Source: JANRJY01 sp033763735 (GTDB lineage Bacteria > Bacteroidota > Bacteroidia > Cytophagales > UBA9547). From it: a DNA stretch of 64,000 bases. Positions within the stretch are counted from its first letter, which is position 1; every line of letters begins with the position of its first letter. The notes under the pieces were generated by a model. That model did no database searches. It was not told where the DNA came from and was given only the letters and a program-made list of their open reading frames with translations. The translations under genes were made by a program, and so were the position numbers. Of this stretch, positions 1-9,911 are shown piece after piece. The stretch is taken from the NCBI GenBank assembly GCA_033763735.1, contig JANRJY010000103.1, positions 5,048 to 69,047 on the forward strand, given 5' to 3'.

Positions 1-457
1 GTGTTCGGATGCGGGTATGTTGGGCAGTATGGATGCCAATAGAGGAGATAACCAAAATGGTTGGGATACAGATCAGTTCCCTAATGATTTGTTTGAAATG
101 ACGGAGGTGATGCTGCTATTACTTCAAAATGGTGGTTTCCAGACGGGTGGTGTTAATTTTGATGCTAAAACCAGACGAAACTCAACGGATTTGGAGGATT
201 TGTTTTATGCACATATTGGAGGCATGGATGCTTTTGCCAGAGGGCTTGAAATTGCAGACGCTGTAATGAAAAATTCTGATTTCCTGAAAATTAAAAAAGC
301 AAGATATAGTTCATTTGATAAAGGAGATGGTAAGTCATACGAAGATGGAAAGTATTCATTAAATGATTTGAGCAAATTGGCCCACAAAATAGGAGAACCC
401 AAACAAACAAGCGGTAAGCAAGAATTGTTGGAAAATATTATAAACCAATATATATAG
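1..457 (+). CDS. xylA: Xylose isomerase, C-terminal part (5' end outside window)
   Basis: This is the last 151 codons of a xylose isomerase, which interconverts D-xylose and D-xylulose in the cytoplasm. The reading frame is open from base 2, and the family is about 440 residues long, so roughly two thirds of the gene lies upstream. The conserved metal-site segment SMDANRGDNQNGWDTDQFP and the later VNFDAKTRR stretch carry the Asp ligands for the second metal. The C-terminal helical tail (QELLENIINQYI) is typical of class II enzymes. The gene is followed by a clear hairpin terminator, so it ends a transcription unit. Confidence in the family is high; nothing can be said about its start or promoter. 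Confidence 0.95.
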   Translation, partial: CSDAGMLGSMDANRGDNQNGWDTDQFPNDLFEMTEVMLLLLQNGGFQTGGVNFDAKTRRNSTDLEDLFYAHIGGMDAFARGLEIADAVMKNSDFLKIKKARYSSFDKGDGKSYEDGKYSLNDLSKLAHKIGEPKQTSGKQELLENIINQYI

Positions 458-470
458 TAAGGATTATCAT

Positions 471-500
471 AAGGGGTATATTGAATTATGCCCCTTTTTT
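471..500 (+). terminator. Rho-independent terminator after xylA
   Basis: A 10-bp stem (AAGGGGTATA paired with TATGCCCCTT, one G-U pair) with a 6-nt loop is followed directly by a run of T. It starts 13 bp after the xylA stop codon. Confidence 0.85.
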
Positions 501-569
501 ATTACATAAATCAATTTGGTACTATTTGAATAAATATTTAAATTATTTTTATATTTATACTAAAATCAT

Positions 570-599
570 TTTGAAATCAGTTTTTTATTTATATTTTTG
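570..599 (+). promoter_or_regulatory. Bacteroidota-type promoter for the TerB-like gene
   Basis: TATTTTTG at 592-599 matches the Bacteroidota -7 box TAnnTTTG. A TTTG at 570-573 lies 18 nt upstream, close to the usual -33 spacing. This would give a 5' leader of about 37 nt before the ATG at 640. Confidence 0.5.
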
Positions 600-639
600 G
601 TACATCATACATTTATAAAACTCACAAATATTACATCGA

Positions 640-1074
640 ATGTCAATTTTAGATTTATTTACCGACAGCAAAGTTAGGAAGGGAAAGGCCCATTTAAAGA
701 ATTTGATTCAAATGGCTATGGCTGATGGAAAATTAGAAGATACTGAATATCAATTTTTGGTAAATGTGGGATCAAAATATGGAATTGATGTGAAAGGATT
801 TGAAAAAATCAAAGATGAAGTCTCTGCTCAAAAAACATATAAAGTAGAAAAAAAGATATCAAAATTCGATCAATTATATGATTTGGTAAAAATGATGATG
901 ATAGATAACCATATTGACAACAGAGAATTATTGATGTGTAAAAACTTTGCAAAAAAAATAGGATTTGCAGTGAACGTAGTAGATGACTTGATAGAATCAA
1001 TTAAGTCAAATATCATGCTAGGCAATTCTGTGGAGGAAACAAGAGCAAGAGTTTCAATATTTATAAAGGAATAA
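640..1074 (+). CDS. TerB-like protein
   Basis: A 144-residue soluble, helical protein resembling the TerB / DjlA N-terminal fold. The family signature is visible twice: AMADGKLEDTEYQFL near residues 27-41 and the related MMIDNHIDNRELLMC near 87-101, each an acidic loop followed by a helix. TerB-like domains were named from tellurite-resistance operons, but stand-alone Bacteroidota copies have no established role and no other ter gene is near. There is no signal peptide or membrane segment. It has its own promoter box. The family is fairly sure, the function is unknown. Confidence 0.7.
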   Translation: MSILDLFTDSKVRKGKAHLKNLIQMAMADGKLEDTEYQFLVNVGSKYGIDVKGFEKIKDEVSAQKTYKVEKKISKFDQLYDLVKMMMIDNHIDNRELLMCKNFAKKIGFAVNVVDDLIESIKSNIMLGNSVEETRARVSIFIKE

Positions 1075-1149
1075 AAATACTTTTTAGGGGGGCTATAGGG
1101 TTTTTTACAAAATATTTTTTCTTTTACTTATAGTCCTTTATTTTTCGTA

Positions 1150-1839
1150 ATGAAAAAAATTGTTGTACTATCTGGTTCAGGAATAAGTGCTGAAAGCGGA
1201 CTAAAAACATTTAGAGACAGTGGCGGATTGTGGGAAGGATACAACGTATACGATGTGGCTACACCAGAGGCATGGCAGCGTAACCCTGAATTGGTTTTGC
1301 AATTCTACAACGAACGTAGAAGACAAGCCATCAATGCCAAACCAAATAAGGCACATTTGTTATTGGCTAAACTTCAAGACGCTTTTAATGTTACTATCAT
1401 TACCCAAAATGTGGATAATTTGCACGAAAAGGCAGGATCAAAAAATATTATTCATTTGCATGGCGAATTATTTAAATCAAGGAGTACCAGGTTCCCTGAT
1501 TTGATATATGGTATAAAAGGTACTGAACTGAATATGGGTGATAAGTGTGAAAAAGGATTTCAGCTCAGACCGCATATTGTTTGGTTTGGGGAAGCAGTTC
1601 CTTTAATGAACAAGGCTGCTGAAATTGCTAAATCTGCCGATGTTTTTCTGGTAATTGGTACTTCCCTTCAGGTTTATCCAGCAGCTGGTTTGGTAGATTT
1701 TGTTCCAGCTAATGTTCCTGTTTTTGTTATTGACCCCAGCAAACCTGAAATGAATTTTAGAGAATCTGTAACTTTTATTAATAAAAAAGCAGTGGAAGGC
1801 ATGAATGAATTTTTTAATATAATAACTGAAAGCAAATAA
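1150..1839 (+). CDS. cobB: NAD-dependent protein deacylase, sirtuin class III, lacking Zn cysteines
   Basis: A 229-residue Sir2-family enzyme that removes acyl groups from protein lysines using NAD+. The NAD-binding segment GSGISAESGLKTFRDSGGLW is at residues 9-28, TQNVDNLHEKAG at 85-96, the catalytic His is H104 in HLHGEL, and PHIVWFGE follows at 141-148. Tyr53 and Arg56 (YNER) form the YxxR pair typical of class III sirtuins, which prefer succinyl/malonyl groups. The zinc module normally between HGEL and the Rossmann fold is reduced: only one Cys (C133) remains where four are usual, so no Zn ribbon can form. I recall similar Zn-less forms from other Bacteroidota. The ATG at 1150 places the glycine loop at the expected distance from the N-terminus. 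Confidence 0.9.
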   Translation: MKKIVVLSGSGISAESGLKTFRDSGGLWEGYNVYDVATPEAWQRNPELVLQFYNERRRQAINAKPNKAHLLLAKLQDAFNVTIITQNVDNLHEKAGSKNIIHLHGELFKSRSTRFPDLIYGIKGTELNMGDKCEKGFQLRPHIVWFGEAVPLMNKAAEIAKSADVFLVIGTSLQVYPAAGLVDFVPANVPVFVIDPSKPEMNFRESVTFINKKAVEGMNEFFNIITESK

Positions 1840-1918
1840 TTATTGTCTTAGTTTATGAATATTTATTATTAAATTATTACAAAAAGTTGAATATTTGTAA
1901 TTGATTTAAAATTTCTAA

Positions 1919-4900
1919 ATGCGCCTATTAAAAATATTTTTTTTATTTATCACAGTATCTTCATTACATGCACAAATCGACTTGTTGAATGGCATAGTTG
2001 TTAGTTTTCCTTTTACTAACGGAAGTACTAATGACTTTGGCCCTAATTCATTAAATGGAGCTTTGTTTGGGAATGTCACGGTAACCAATGACAGATTAGG
2101 CAATCCAAATAATGCATTTGATTTTGGAGGTACAAACTCGGACTATATTATAGTCAATCATGATCCTTTGCTCAATTTTTCAAATCAAAGTTTTTCAGTT
2201 TCTGCTTGGGCATACCGAACACGAGTCACATTCAATGGAATGTTGGTTTACAAAGGAGGTGATATTGTTGACGGATACGGACTTAGAGTTAATGCCGATG
2301 GCAATGGACAAGATGCTCGATTCAGATTAGGTAATCCGAGTAGATGGTTTTTTGATGCAGATGATATAAAAAGCCCACCGGATATTCAAAACTTTGTATG
2401 GACACATTACACCGGTGTATATGATGCACCCACTCAAACCATGTACATTTATGAAGATGGAAAACTGGCTTCGCAAAAAACCATTGCCGTAGGTTTTTCG
2501 CAATTTAATACATTGCCACTTACCATAGGCCAACATTCGGCTGCTTCCAGACCTGTTAATGCAACTGCTTTGTATCCTTTTGCAGGGAAAATAGATGATG
2601 TAATTATTTATAATAAAGCACTTAATAGCTGTGAAGTATATGTGATGGGAGGGGATGTAAGTACTTGCATTGGAATTGATGAGGGGTTAAGACTAAGGAT
2701 GGATTTTTGTGGTAATATGAATGATGCTTCCGGCAATGGAAATAATGGAACAGCACCTTGGTATTCTTATTTTGATGATAAAGATGGAAATGCATTTTCA
2801 GCCTTGACCTTTGTTGGCACCTCGAGTGTTTTAGGAATTACCGAAAATGTTCCATTGGATTTTGGATCAGGAAGTTTTGCTATATCGGCTTGGTTCAAAA
2901 CAAATAATTCATCTACTGTGCAAAGGATTGTTAGCAATGGCTTTGAAAGTTTTTCAGATGGATATCAGTTGGCCATGAATGTAGATAGTCCGGGTACTAT
3001 CAGTTTTGGAATTGGAAATGGAGGAAATGCATCAGCTTCTGTTTCATTTAGTACTATAAATACTTTTGCGGATAACTTATGGCATCATGTGGTTGTAAAT
3101 ATTGACCGTAGTAAGAATAAAATTTGGATGTATGTGGATAGAAGAAAGCAAGATTTAGTGAAAACTTCCTCTACACCAACAGCAGGTAATTTCTTGTCAG
3201 AGAACAAGGATTTCGACATAAATTCATTGACATTTAATGCTACGTCACCTAATCCATTTATTATTGGTGGTAAACCAGATAACTCAGAAAAATTTTTGGG
3301 GGCAATTGACAACATCCGAATATACAACCGATCTATAATTCCCGGGGAAGCTAAATTTCTTTATTCAATTACTTCAGCGGGAAATTGTTGCCCCGGAATT
3401 CCACCCCCTTCTACTAATAATTTTTCGGTTTGTGGCATTGGAAGTTCTATAGTCGCCACGGTTTCAGGCGGTTATGGTTATAGATGGTATAATGCAAGCG
3501 TTGGGGGTGCAATTGTGAGTAATTCTGAAACATATACTACTCATGCCTTAAACAAAAATGATACTTTGTATATTTCTAATGCTTATGGATTGTCATGTGA
3601 AAGTATGACACGTAACCCATTAATAATTTATGTTTATACTATACCTTCAGCTCCGGTTTTATCTTCAAACCAAAGTATTTGTGGACCATCTTTAATTACT
3701 GTATCTGGAATAGCTTCCGGTTCAATCAAATGGTACAACTCAAGTTTAAGTGGAACAGTATTGGGATTAGGGTCTAATTTTTCCGCGAATATTTCCGTTT
3801 CTTCTGTCTTTTTCGCAAATCAAATTGATGGATTCAATTGTATTAGCCCTTTTTCCAATGTAAGCGTTGAAATAGTTCCAAAACCGGCATTACCTTCAAT
3901 AAGTGGTGATTCTTCGGTTTGTCCCAATAATACAAATGTAGGATACAAAACCATAACAACTTCCGGTTTAAGCTACAAATGGTTCGTTAATGGAGGCACT
4001 GTAATAGGCGGTAATATCAGTGATACATTAAATGTAAATTGGGGAGGAAGTAACCCTACTGCCAAAGTAAAATTGGTTTCACGTAATAATGTAGGTTGCA
4101 ATTCAGATACATTGAGTTTTAATGTAAGAATTAATCAATTTATTTCCACCGAAACACCCACCGGTGTCGATTCGGTTTGTTTTTTATCAGCTAATAATCT
4201 TCAATATCAAGTAACAGCATCTTCCGGAAGTGTGTTTACTTGGACGGTTGTAAATGCAACCAAATCTTCTGATCAAAACCACAAAATTACAATATCTCCT
4301 TCAACCTCTGGAATAATCAAAATGTCTGTTTTAGAGACAGTAACCACTTCTTCTGATGTATGCAAAAAACAATCAGACACATTGTATGTTAAAGTTTGGC
4401 AAAATCCTGATCCAAATGCTCAAATTTCAGGTTTAAATCAAATTTGTAAATCAACAATTTCTAATTACGTTCTACGATCTCTCTCAAATACAACTGTGCA
4501 GTGGTCAGCAAACCAAGGTAACCTTACTACTACTTCCATTTCAATGACAGGATTAAGTTTTAATAATCCGGGTAATTATACACTAACCGGAATTGAAACT
4601 ACCAACAAAGGTTGTAATGGCGGTTCAATTAACAAATTAATAAAAGTAGATATTCCATATGCTACCTCAATTATTAATCAAAACACTGATATATGTTATT
4701 CTTTTCCTCAAGTTTATAACTATACAGCTTCAGGTTTTAGTGGCTCTGCATTCAATTGGTCCGTTTCTGGAAATTCGATCAATATAATTAATGGTCAAGG
4801 TACATCTGTAGTAGGTATTCAAGCCATTGGAACGGGAACAGGATTTGTAAAAGTTACTGAAACAACAACTGCACAAAATGCTTGTTCGTTAAAAACCGAT

Positions 4901-6280
4901 TCAGTAAGAATAAATCTTTTTAAAACGCCTGATTCAACAATTACATTAATTGGACCCGACTCAATTTGTCAATCAAATACAAAAACTTTATTTCTTTATC
5001 CAAAAAAGGACAATGTGTTTGTTGTATGGAACGGTATAAGTTCCATGTCGGGAGGAAATATGAATTTTAGTTATGGTTATCCCAATACAATAAGTTCTGT
5101 TTCTTTAAATTTATCTTTAACAGGAACAATGTTAATTCAGTACCAACCTTATTATAACCATTCAATCACTTCAGGCTTAAAACAATGTTATTCCAAAAGT
5201 CTAACTAAAAAAATTACTGTTTTACAAAAACCAATTACTTCAAGTATTTCAGGTAATTCTCTTTTTTGCAGAAACAATTTGGCAAATGCGATATTCAGTG
5301 TAGCAGGCATGGCTAATTCAACATATTCATGGCAGATAATTGGTGGAAATAACTCAATAAATGAAGGGAAAAACACTTCAGTTATTAAGTCTAATTTGGA
5401 CTCAATTGTCAATAATAAAATAATAAAAGTTGTGGAAACAAATACAGGGTGCAAAGGAGATACGGTATATAAAAATGTAGCTTTAGATTTACCCATTTCA
5501 ATATTAAAATATGTTTCAACAAACGAAATCAATGAAAACAAAATTGAAATAAACCTTCAACCAATTAATAAACAATCAATTTTGTTGAAAAACGATGTTC
5601 AACTTTCTGTTTTAGGACTTAATACTACTATTGCTTCCGATGTTTATAACTTAAATGATTCAATTTCGAATTCATACCAGTTACGACTAACAGATAATTG
5701 TGGTTTGAGCTCCAATTCGGATATTCATAAAATCGTTAATTTGAAAGGCAACGTCCTTGAATCAACAGGCGAGGTAAATTTGGAATGGACACCTTATATT
5801 GGATGGAAGCAAAATATCGACAAATACGAAATTCTACGCAAGATAGGACAGACTGGTAGTTGGGAAGTAATTGAAACTAATACCCCTAACATATTGGTAT
5901 TCAACAGAACAGTCGCCACAGACGGCATATTACAATTCTTTAGAATTAAAGCTTACCGTTCGTCAGTTAATCAATTTGTCAGCTTTTCCAATATTGTTGA
6001 ATTGAAGTTTGAAAATACTGTGAAAGTTTGGACCGGATTTACACCGAATGGGGATGATAAAAACAAAACATTTTATATAGAACGAATAAACTTGTACCCA
6101 AATAACAAATTGACGGTTTTTGATAAATGGGGAAATGTTGTTTATGAAAAAGAAAACTATAACAATGATTGGGATGGAACATTTAATGGAAAGGATGTTC
6201 CTTCAGGGTCATATTATTTTTTGTTAGATTTGAAAAATAAAGAGAAGCCGATAGGAGGGACCTTGGTATTGGTGCGTTAA
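1919..6280 (+). CDS. Secreted LamG/Ig-like repeat protein with T9SS type B sorting domain
   Basis: A 1,453-residue cell-surface or secreted protein. An N-terminal signal peptide (to about residue 19, ending LHAQ) is followed by two LamG/concanavalin-like domains (about 20-245 and 255-485). Both show the LamG pattern: an aromatic SxSAWAY or AISAWF strand, a WxH strand, and a closing GxIDDVxIYNxAL or GAIDNIRIYNRS strand. Residues about 490-1250 are Ig/PKD-like beta repeats of 80-100 residues, many opening with a Cys-containing strand (for example SVCPNNTNVGYK). The last 90 residues (VWTGFTPNGDDKNKTF onward, with FDKWGNVVYE and WDGTFNGKDVPSGSYYF) are a gliding-motility-type (type B) T9SS sorting domain, expected to be removed on export. 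It overlaps the next gene by 1 nt (TAATG), so the two are likely co-translated. Probable role: binding a polysaccharide or surface; the ligand is unknown. Confidence 0.85.
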   Translation: MRLLKIFFLFITVSSLHAQIDLLNGIVVSFPFTNGSTNDFGPNSLNGALFGNVTVTNDRLGNPNNAFDFGGTNSDYIIVNHDPLLNFSNQSFSVSAWAYRTRVTFNGMLVYKGGDIVDGYGLRVNADGNGQDARFRLGNPSRWFFDADDIKSPPDIQNFVWTHYTGVYDAPTQTMYIYEDGKLASQKTIAVGFSQFNTLPLTIGQHSAASRPVNATALYPFAGKIDDVIIYNKALNSCEVYVMGGDVSTCIGIDEGLRLRMDFCGNMNDASGNGNNGTAPWYSYFDDKDGNAFSALTFVGTSSVLGITENVPLDFGSGSFAISAWFKTNNSSTVQRIVSNGFESFSDGYQLAMNVDSPGTISFGIGNGGNASASVSFSTINTFADNLWHHVVVNIDRSKNKIWMYVDRRKQDLVKTSSTPTAGNFLSENKDFDINSLTFNATSPNPFIIGGKPDNSEKFLGAIDNIRIYNRSIIPGEAKFLYSITSAGNCCPGIPPPSTNNFSVCGIGSSIVATVSGGYGYRWYNASVGGAIVSNSETYTTHALNKNDTLYISNAYGLSCESMTRNPLIIYVYTIPSAPVLSSNQSICGPSLITVSGIASGSIKWYNSSLSGTVLGLGSNFSANISVSSVFFANQIDGFNCISPFSNVSVEIVPKPALPSISGDSSVCPNNTNVGYKTITTSGLSYKWFVNGGTVIGGNISDTLNVNWGGSNPTAKVKLVSRNNVGCNSDTLSFNVRINQFISTETPTGVDSVCFLSANNLQYQVTASSGSVFTWTVVNATKSSDQNHKITISPSTSGIIKMSVLETVTTSSDVCKKQSDTLYVKVWQNPDPNAQISGLNQICKSTISNYVLRSLSNTTVQWSANQGNLTTTSISMTGLSFNNPGNYTLTGIETTNKGCNGGSINKLIKVDIPYATSIINQNTDICYSFPQVYNYTASGFSGSAFNWSVSGNSINIINGQGTSVVGIQAIGTGTGFVKVTETTTAQNACSLKTDSVRINLFKTPDSTITLIGPDSICQSNTKTLFLYPKKDNVFVVWNGISSMSGGNMNFSYGYPNTISSVSLNLSLTGTMLIQYQPYYNHSITSGLKQCYSKSLTKKITVLQKPITSSISGNSLFCRNNLANAIFSVAGMANSTYSWQIIGGNNSINEGKNTSVIKSNLDSIVNNKIIKVVETNTGCKGDTVYKNVALDLPISILKYVSTNEINENKIEINLQPINKQSILLKNDVQLSVLGLNTTIASDVYNLNDSISNSYQLRLTDNCGLSSNSDIHKIVNLKGNVLESTGEVNLEWTPYIGWKQNIDKYEILRKIGQTGSWEVIETNTPNILVFNRTVATDGILQFFRIKAYRSSVNQFVSFSNIVELKFENTVKVWTGFTPNGDDKNKTFYIERINLYPNNKLTVFDKWGNVVYEKENYNNDWDGTFNGKDVPSGSYYFLLDLKNKEKPIGGTLVLVR

Positions 6281-8589
6281 TGTTTTGCAAAAATAATTTT
6301 CTAATTTTTCTTTTTTTTGCAGCAGGTTGGAGTTATTCTCAAACATGCACTATTGCTGCTTGCGATACGCTTTCTGATACTGCTTATTATGCGGTAAACA
6401 AGGTTAAGGTTGATGGTGCTTTAGATGAAAAACAATGGACTTTGAATAAAACAATAACGCATTTAAACCCCGATGTAAATTCCAATAGTACCGAAATAAA
6501 TAACAAAGTTAGTTTTGGTTCACTTTGGGATAGCACATATTTATATATTGGAGTTAAGGTTATTGATTATAGTTTAGTTCACAAAAAATATATACCTCCA
6601 TTTGGGAATTACCCTCCTTATCTAGACGATGGGATCGAAATATTTTTAGACCCTCTATACGAGAGATGTAGGTTTTTATGTGGTTCATATTACCAATTTA
6701 CATTAGCTTACAATGATACCTTGTTATATAAGTCAAAAAGTATAAAAGGAAAAATATTAATTGCTCAAAAGACGCTTGACAGTGGATATACCATGGAATT
6801 TGCAATCCCTTGGGCAGGATTATACACGGATTTTTTTGGGAGACAAAGTAAATTTCCTCAAATCGGTGATTTGATTGCATTTGATATGGCTAATAATGAT
6901 GCCGATACCAAGGGCTCAACCAGAGATTACCAATCCATTTGGAATAATTTTTGCAACAATGACAATTATAAATCAAGTAAAAATTATGGTAGAATGATAT
7001 TAGGAGGTGAAACTAAATCTGATTTGCTTGAAAAACAATTTAGTTTTTCAGGATCGATTACAGGTTGCAATCCAGGAGATTATACTTACACATGTAAGCC
7101 TCCAAAAGGAATGACCGCTACCTGGGAAATCGTGGGAGGAACTATTATTAAAGATTCAGTTAATAAGAAAATTGTAAACTGGCCTTCCAAAGGAATATTT
7201 GCAATCAAGATCAAAACTAATTCAACTTCATGTGGAAAAGGCAATAATATAGAACAATTGATAACTATTGGCGGTCCAACCTTGAATATTACCGGAAGCC
7301 CTTTGGTTTGTCCTGGGGTTAAAGAAGTAAGTTATCAAACCAAACAAAATGATCCTACTTATACTTACAATTGGCAAATTAATGGAGGAACTATAACATC
7401 AAATATCAATCAGAAAAGTATAAATGTGGTATGGGGAATGGCAAATGATAATGCAAAATTATTTGTAGTTGCAACAAACAATTTAGGTTGTATAGGAGAC
7501 ACTGCCAAGTATGAAATAAAAATAAACAAAACGCTTAAACCGGATAAACCTAAAGGGAATGCTATTATATGTTCAAATGCATTTAAAAATCAAATCTATA
7601 CAACTTCTTATACCAATGGCTCTATATATACTTGGAATTTCGCAAATGCAAGCATAAATTCAGGACAATCCACTTCGACAACTTCAGTCAACTGGAATAA
7701 ATCCGGGAAAATATGGGTGGTGGAAACTTCAGTGACTGAAATTGAAAATTGTATTGGATACTCCGACACTTTGTTTGTTAAATTGATAGATAGTTTGCCT
7801 CAACAAACTGCAATTATAAATTATGTAACCACTTCAATTGATAATGACAAAACCATTGAGATCAGTTGTACTAATAATTCAAATAAAATAAAAATAATAT
7901 TCTTAAATAATAATGAAGGTAAAGTAATTGACACTCTTAAATCAATGACAAATATATTTTCAATTAACAATTTGCCAACAGATAAAAATATTTACAATTT
8001 TAGTTTAGGATGGACGGATTCATGCAAACAAAAATATAATTCTTTATCACAAAATAGTATTTTGCTTATTAAAGGCGATTTTAATTTTAATAATGAACTC
8101 ATTTTAAAATGGAATTCTTATAAGAATTGGGACAATGGGGTCAAAGGATACCAGATTTTAGCAAAAAATGATAATTTTGATTGGTATGAAGTTGGGTTTA
8201 CTTCTGATATTCAGTTCAAGTTTGTATTTGACACTAAAGGATTAAACTATGCATTTAGAGTTGTTGCTATTAAAAATTCGGATGAAACAGTTAAATCATA
8301 TTCAAATATAGTTTATCAGTCTTTTGAAGTTGAACCCATAATTTCAAATGTAATTACTCCAAACAGTGACCAAAAAAATGATTATCTGTATATCTCGAAT
8401 ATTTCTGCATTTTCGGTCAAAGATTTGACGGTTTATAATCGTTGGGGAGCTAATGTGTTTAATTCAAAAAGTTACAATAACGATTGGGACGCAAAAAATT
8501 TACCGGATGGTATATACTATTATCAATTTACCTACGGAACCAACGATAACAAAAAATCTGCAAAAGGATATATTGAAGTATTAAGATAA
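6280..8589 (+). CDS. Secreted CBM9-like/PKD-like protein with T9SS type B sorting domain
   Basis: A 769-residue exported protein. The signal peptide covers about residues 1-20. Residues about 40-245 look like a family 9 carbohydrate-binding (DOMON-like) domain: VDGALDEKQW at the start, SLWDSTYLYIGVKVID, then DDGIEIFLDP and a closing Asn/Asp-rich strand. Two or three PKD-like repeats follow (around 255-500), with the same WQINGG-type strands as the upstream protein. The C-terminal 85 residues (ITPNSDQKNDYLYI, YNRWGANVFNS, WDAKNLPDGIYYYQF) form a type B T9SS sorting domain. The start codon overlaps the preceding stop and murB begins 3 nt downstream, so these three genes look like one operon. 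The pair probably acts together on the cell surface; the substrate is unknown. Confidence 0.82.
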   Translation: MFCKNNFLIFLFFAAGWSYSQTCTIAACDTLSDTAYYAVNKVKVDGALDEKQWTLNKTITHLNPDVNSNSTEINNKVSFGSLWDSTYLYIGVKVIDYSLVHKKYIPPFGNYPPYLDDGIEIFLDPLYERCRFLCGSYYQFTLAYNDTLLYKSKSIKGKILIAQKTLDSGYTMEFAIPWAGLYTDFFGRQSKFPQIGDLIAFDMANNDADTKGSTRDYQSIWNNFCNNDNYKSSKNYGRMILGGETKSDLLEKQFSFSGSITGCNPGDYTYTCKPPKGMTATWEIVGGTIIKDSVNKKIVNWPSKGIFAIKIKTNSTSCGKGNNIEQLITIGGPTLNITGSPLVCPGVKEVSYQTKQNDPTYTYNWQINGGTITSNINQKSINVVWGMANDNAKLFVVATNNLGCIGDTAKYEIKINKTLKPDKPKGNAIICSNAFKNQIYTTSYTNGSIYTWNFANASINSGQSTSTTSVNWNKSGKIWVVETSVTEIENCIGYSDTLFVKLIDSLPQQTAIINYVTTSIDNDKTIEISCTNNSNKIKIIFLNNNEGKVIDTLKSMTNIFSINNLPTDKNIYNFSLGWTDSCKQKYNSLSQNSILLIKGDFNFNNELILKWNSYKNWDNGVKGYQILAKNDNFDWYEVGFTSDIQFKFVFDTKGLNYAFRVVAIKNSDETVKSYSNIVYQSFEVEPIISNVITPNSDQKNDYLYISNISAFSVKDLTVYNRWGANVFNSKSYNNDWDAKNLPDGIYYYQFTYGTNDNKKSAKGYIEVLR

Positions 8590-8592
8590 ATA

Positions 8593-9606
8593 ATGAAAAT
8601 CATTCACAACCAATCTTTAATCACTTTCAATACTTTTAAAATCGATGCTATTGCCAAGTATTTTGTTGAAGTTCAAATAGTTGACGAACTTTTGGAATTA
8701 ATTCAAAAACCGGAATTCCGATCCAATAATAAGTTGATAATTGGAGGGGGTAGTAATCTGCTTTTTACCAAAGATTATGATGGAATAGTAATCAAAATTA
8801 ATATTAAAGGAATTGAATTAATTTCAGATGACTCGCAGTTTTCTGTCTTGAAAGTAGGGGCAGGGGAGGTATGGCATGAATTTGTTCAATATTGTATTAA
8901 TAATAATTTGTCCGGAATAGAGAACTTATCTTTAATTCCAGGCAATGTGGGTGCAAGCCCAATTCAAAATATTGGAGCGTATGGGGTGGAGGTAAAAGAT
9001 TATATTCAATCACTAGAAGCTGTAAATGTGTTGGATGGAACCATAAAAAGTTTTTCAAATGCTGAATGTGCATTTGGTTATAGAGACAGCATTTTTAAGA
9101 AGGAAGAGAAGAATAAATGGATAATAACATATGTTGTGTTTCGATTAAGTAAGAAACCGGTTTTGAATACTTCCTATGGGGCTATCAATGATGAACTGGT
9201 TCGGCAAAATCTTGAACCAAGTATTAAAAATATTAGTAAGGTTGTTATAGATATCAGACGAAGCAAATTGCCCGATCCAAATGAAATCGGAAATGCAGGT
9301 AGTTTTTTCAAAAATCCTGTTGTGTCAAATGATAAACTTGATGAATTAAAAATGAATTTTCCAAATATACCCAACTATCCACAAGATAGTAATTCAATCA
9401 AATTAGCTGCAGGTTGGCTGATTGAACAGTGTGGTTGGAAAGGGAAAGTGGTTGGCAACACCGGGTCACATAAACATCAGGCATTGGTATTAGTAAACTA
9501 CGGTAATGCATCCGGAAACGAAATCAAAGAATTGGCCGAAAAAATTCAATCCTCCGTATATGAAAAGTTTGGTGTTAATATCGAACCTGAGGTAAATATG
9601 ATTTAA
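8593..9606 (+). CDS. murB: UDP-N-acetylenolpyruvoylglucosamine reductase
   Basis: MurB makes UDP-N-acetylmuramate by NADPH-dependent reduction of the enolpyruvyl group, the second committed step of peptidoglycan precursor synthesis in the cytoplasm. The FAD-binding motifs GGGSNLLF (51-58) and IQNIGAYGVEVKDYI (124-138) are present. The proton-donor Ser is S237 in GNAGSFFKNP, and the C-terminal catalytic Glu is in EPEVNMI (E333). The length of 337 residues fits the type I (E. coli-like) enzyme. It starts 3 nt after a secreted-protein gene, with no obvious promoter between, which is unusual for an essential gene and implies co-transcription or a promoter inside the upstream gene. Confidence 0.97.
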   Translation: MKIIHNQSLITFNTFKIDAIAKYFVEVQIVDELLELIQKPEFRSNNKLIIGGGSNLLFTKDYDGIVIKINIKGIELISDDSQFSVLKVGAGEVWHEFVQYCINNNLSGIENLSLIPGNVGASPIQNIGAYGVEVKDYIQSLEAVNVLDGTIKSFSNAECAFGYRDSIFKKEEKNKWIITYVVFRLSKKPVLNTSYGAINDELVRQNLEPSIKNISKVVIDIRRSKLPDPNEIGNAGSFFKNPVVSNDKLDELKMNFPNIPNYPQDSNSIKLAAGWLIEQCGWKGKVVGNTGSHKHQALVLVNYGNASGNEIKELAEKIQSSVYEKFGVNIEPEVNMI

Positions 9607-9652
9607 TTGAAATCGAATGATATATGTCATATTCCAACAGTAGATTTCACTT

Positions 9653-9660
9653 TACATTTG
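9653..9660 (+). promoter_or_regulatory. -7 promoter box for the DUF465 gene
   Basis: TACATTTG is an exact TAnnTTTG match 20 nt before the ATG at 9681. No convincing -33 element was seen. Confidence 0.45.
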
Positions 9661-9680
9661 AATAATTAAAATTTATCAAA

Positions 9681-9911
9681 ATGGAAAAGCACGATTTGCA
9701 CCACGAATTTCCTCAATTCGATCAAAAAATACATGATTTAAAAGTATCGAATCATCATTTCAAAAAATTGTTTGATGACTATCATGCAATTAACAACGAG
9801 ATTTACAGAATTGAGTCAGGAAATGAACCTACTTCTGATGATGTACTCAACCAAAATAGAGCAAAAAGGGTACATTTGAAAGATGAATTGTATGCGCTTT
9901 TGAGTGCATAA
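9681..9911 (+). CDS. YdcH/DUF465 family small protein
   Basis: A 76-residue highly charged helical protein matching the DUF465 (YdcH) family, which is about 70-80 residues long. The conserved core is visible: EFP, then FKKLFDDYHAINNEIYRIE (residues about 28-46), a short loop, and LKRxRVHLKDELYALL-like residues at the C-terminus. The two helices are expected to form a coiled-coil hairpin. No biochemical function is established for the family. It has its own promoter box and stands alone after murB. Confidence 0.85.
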   Translation: MEKHDLHHEFPQFDQKIHDLKVSNHHFKKLFDDYHAINNEIYRIESGNEPTSDDVLNQNRAKRVHLKDELYALLSA

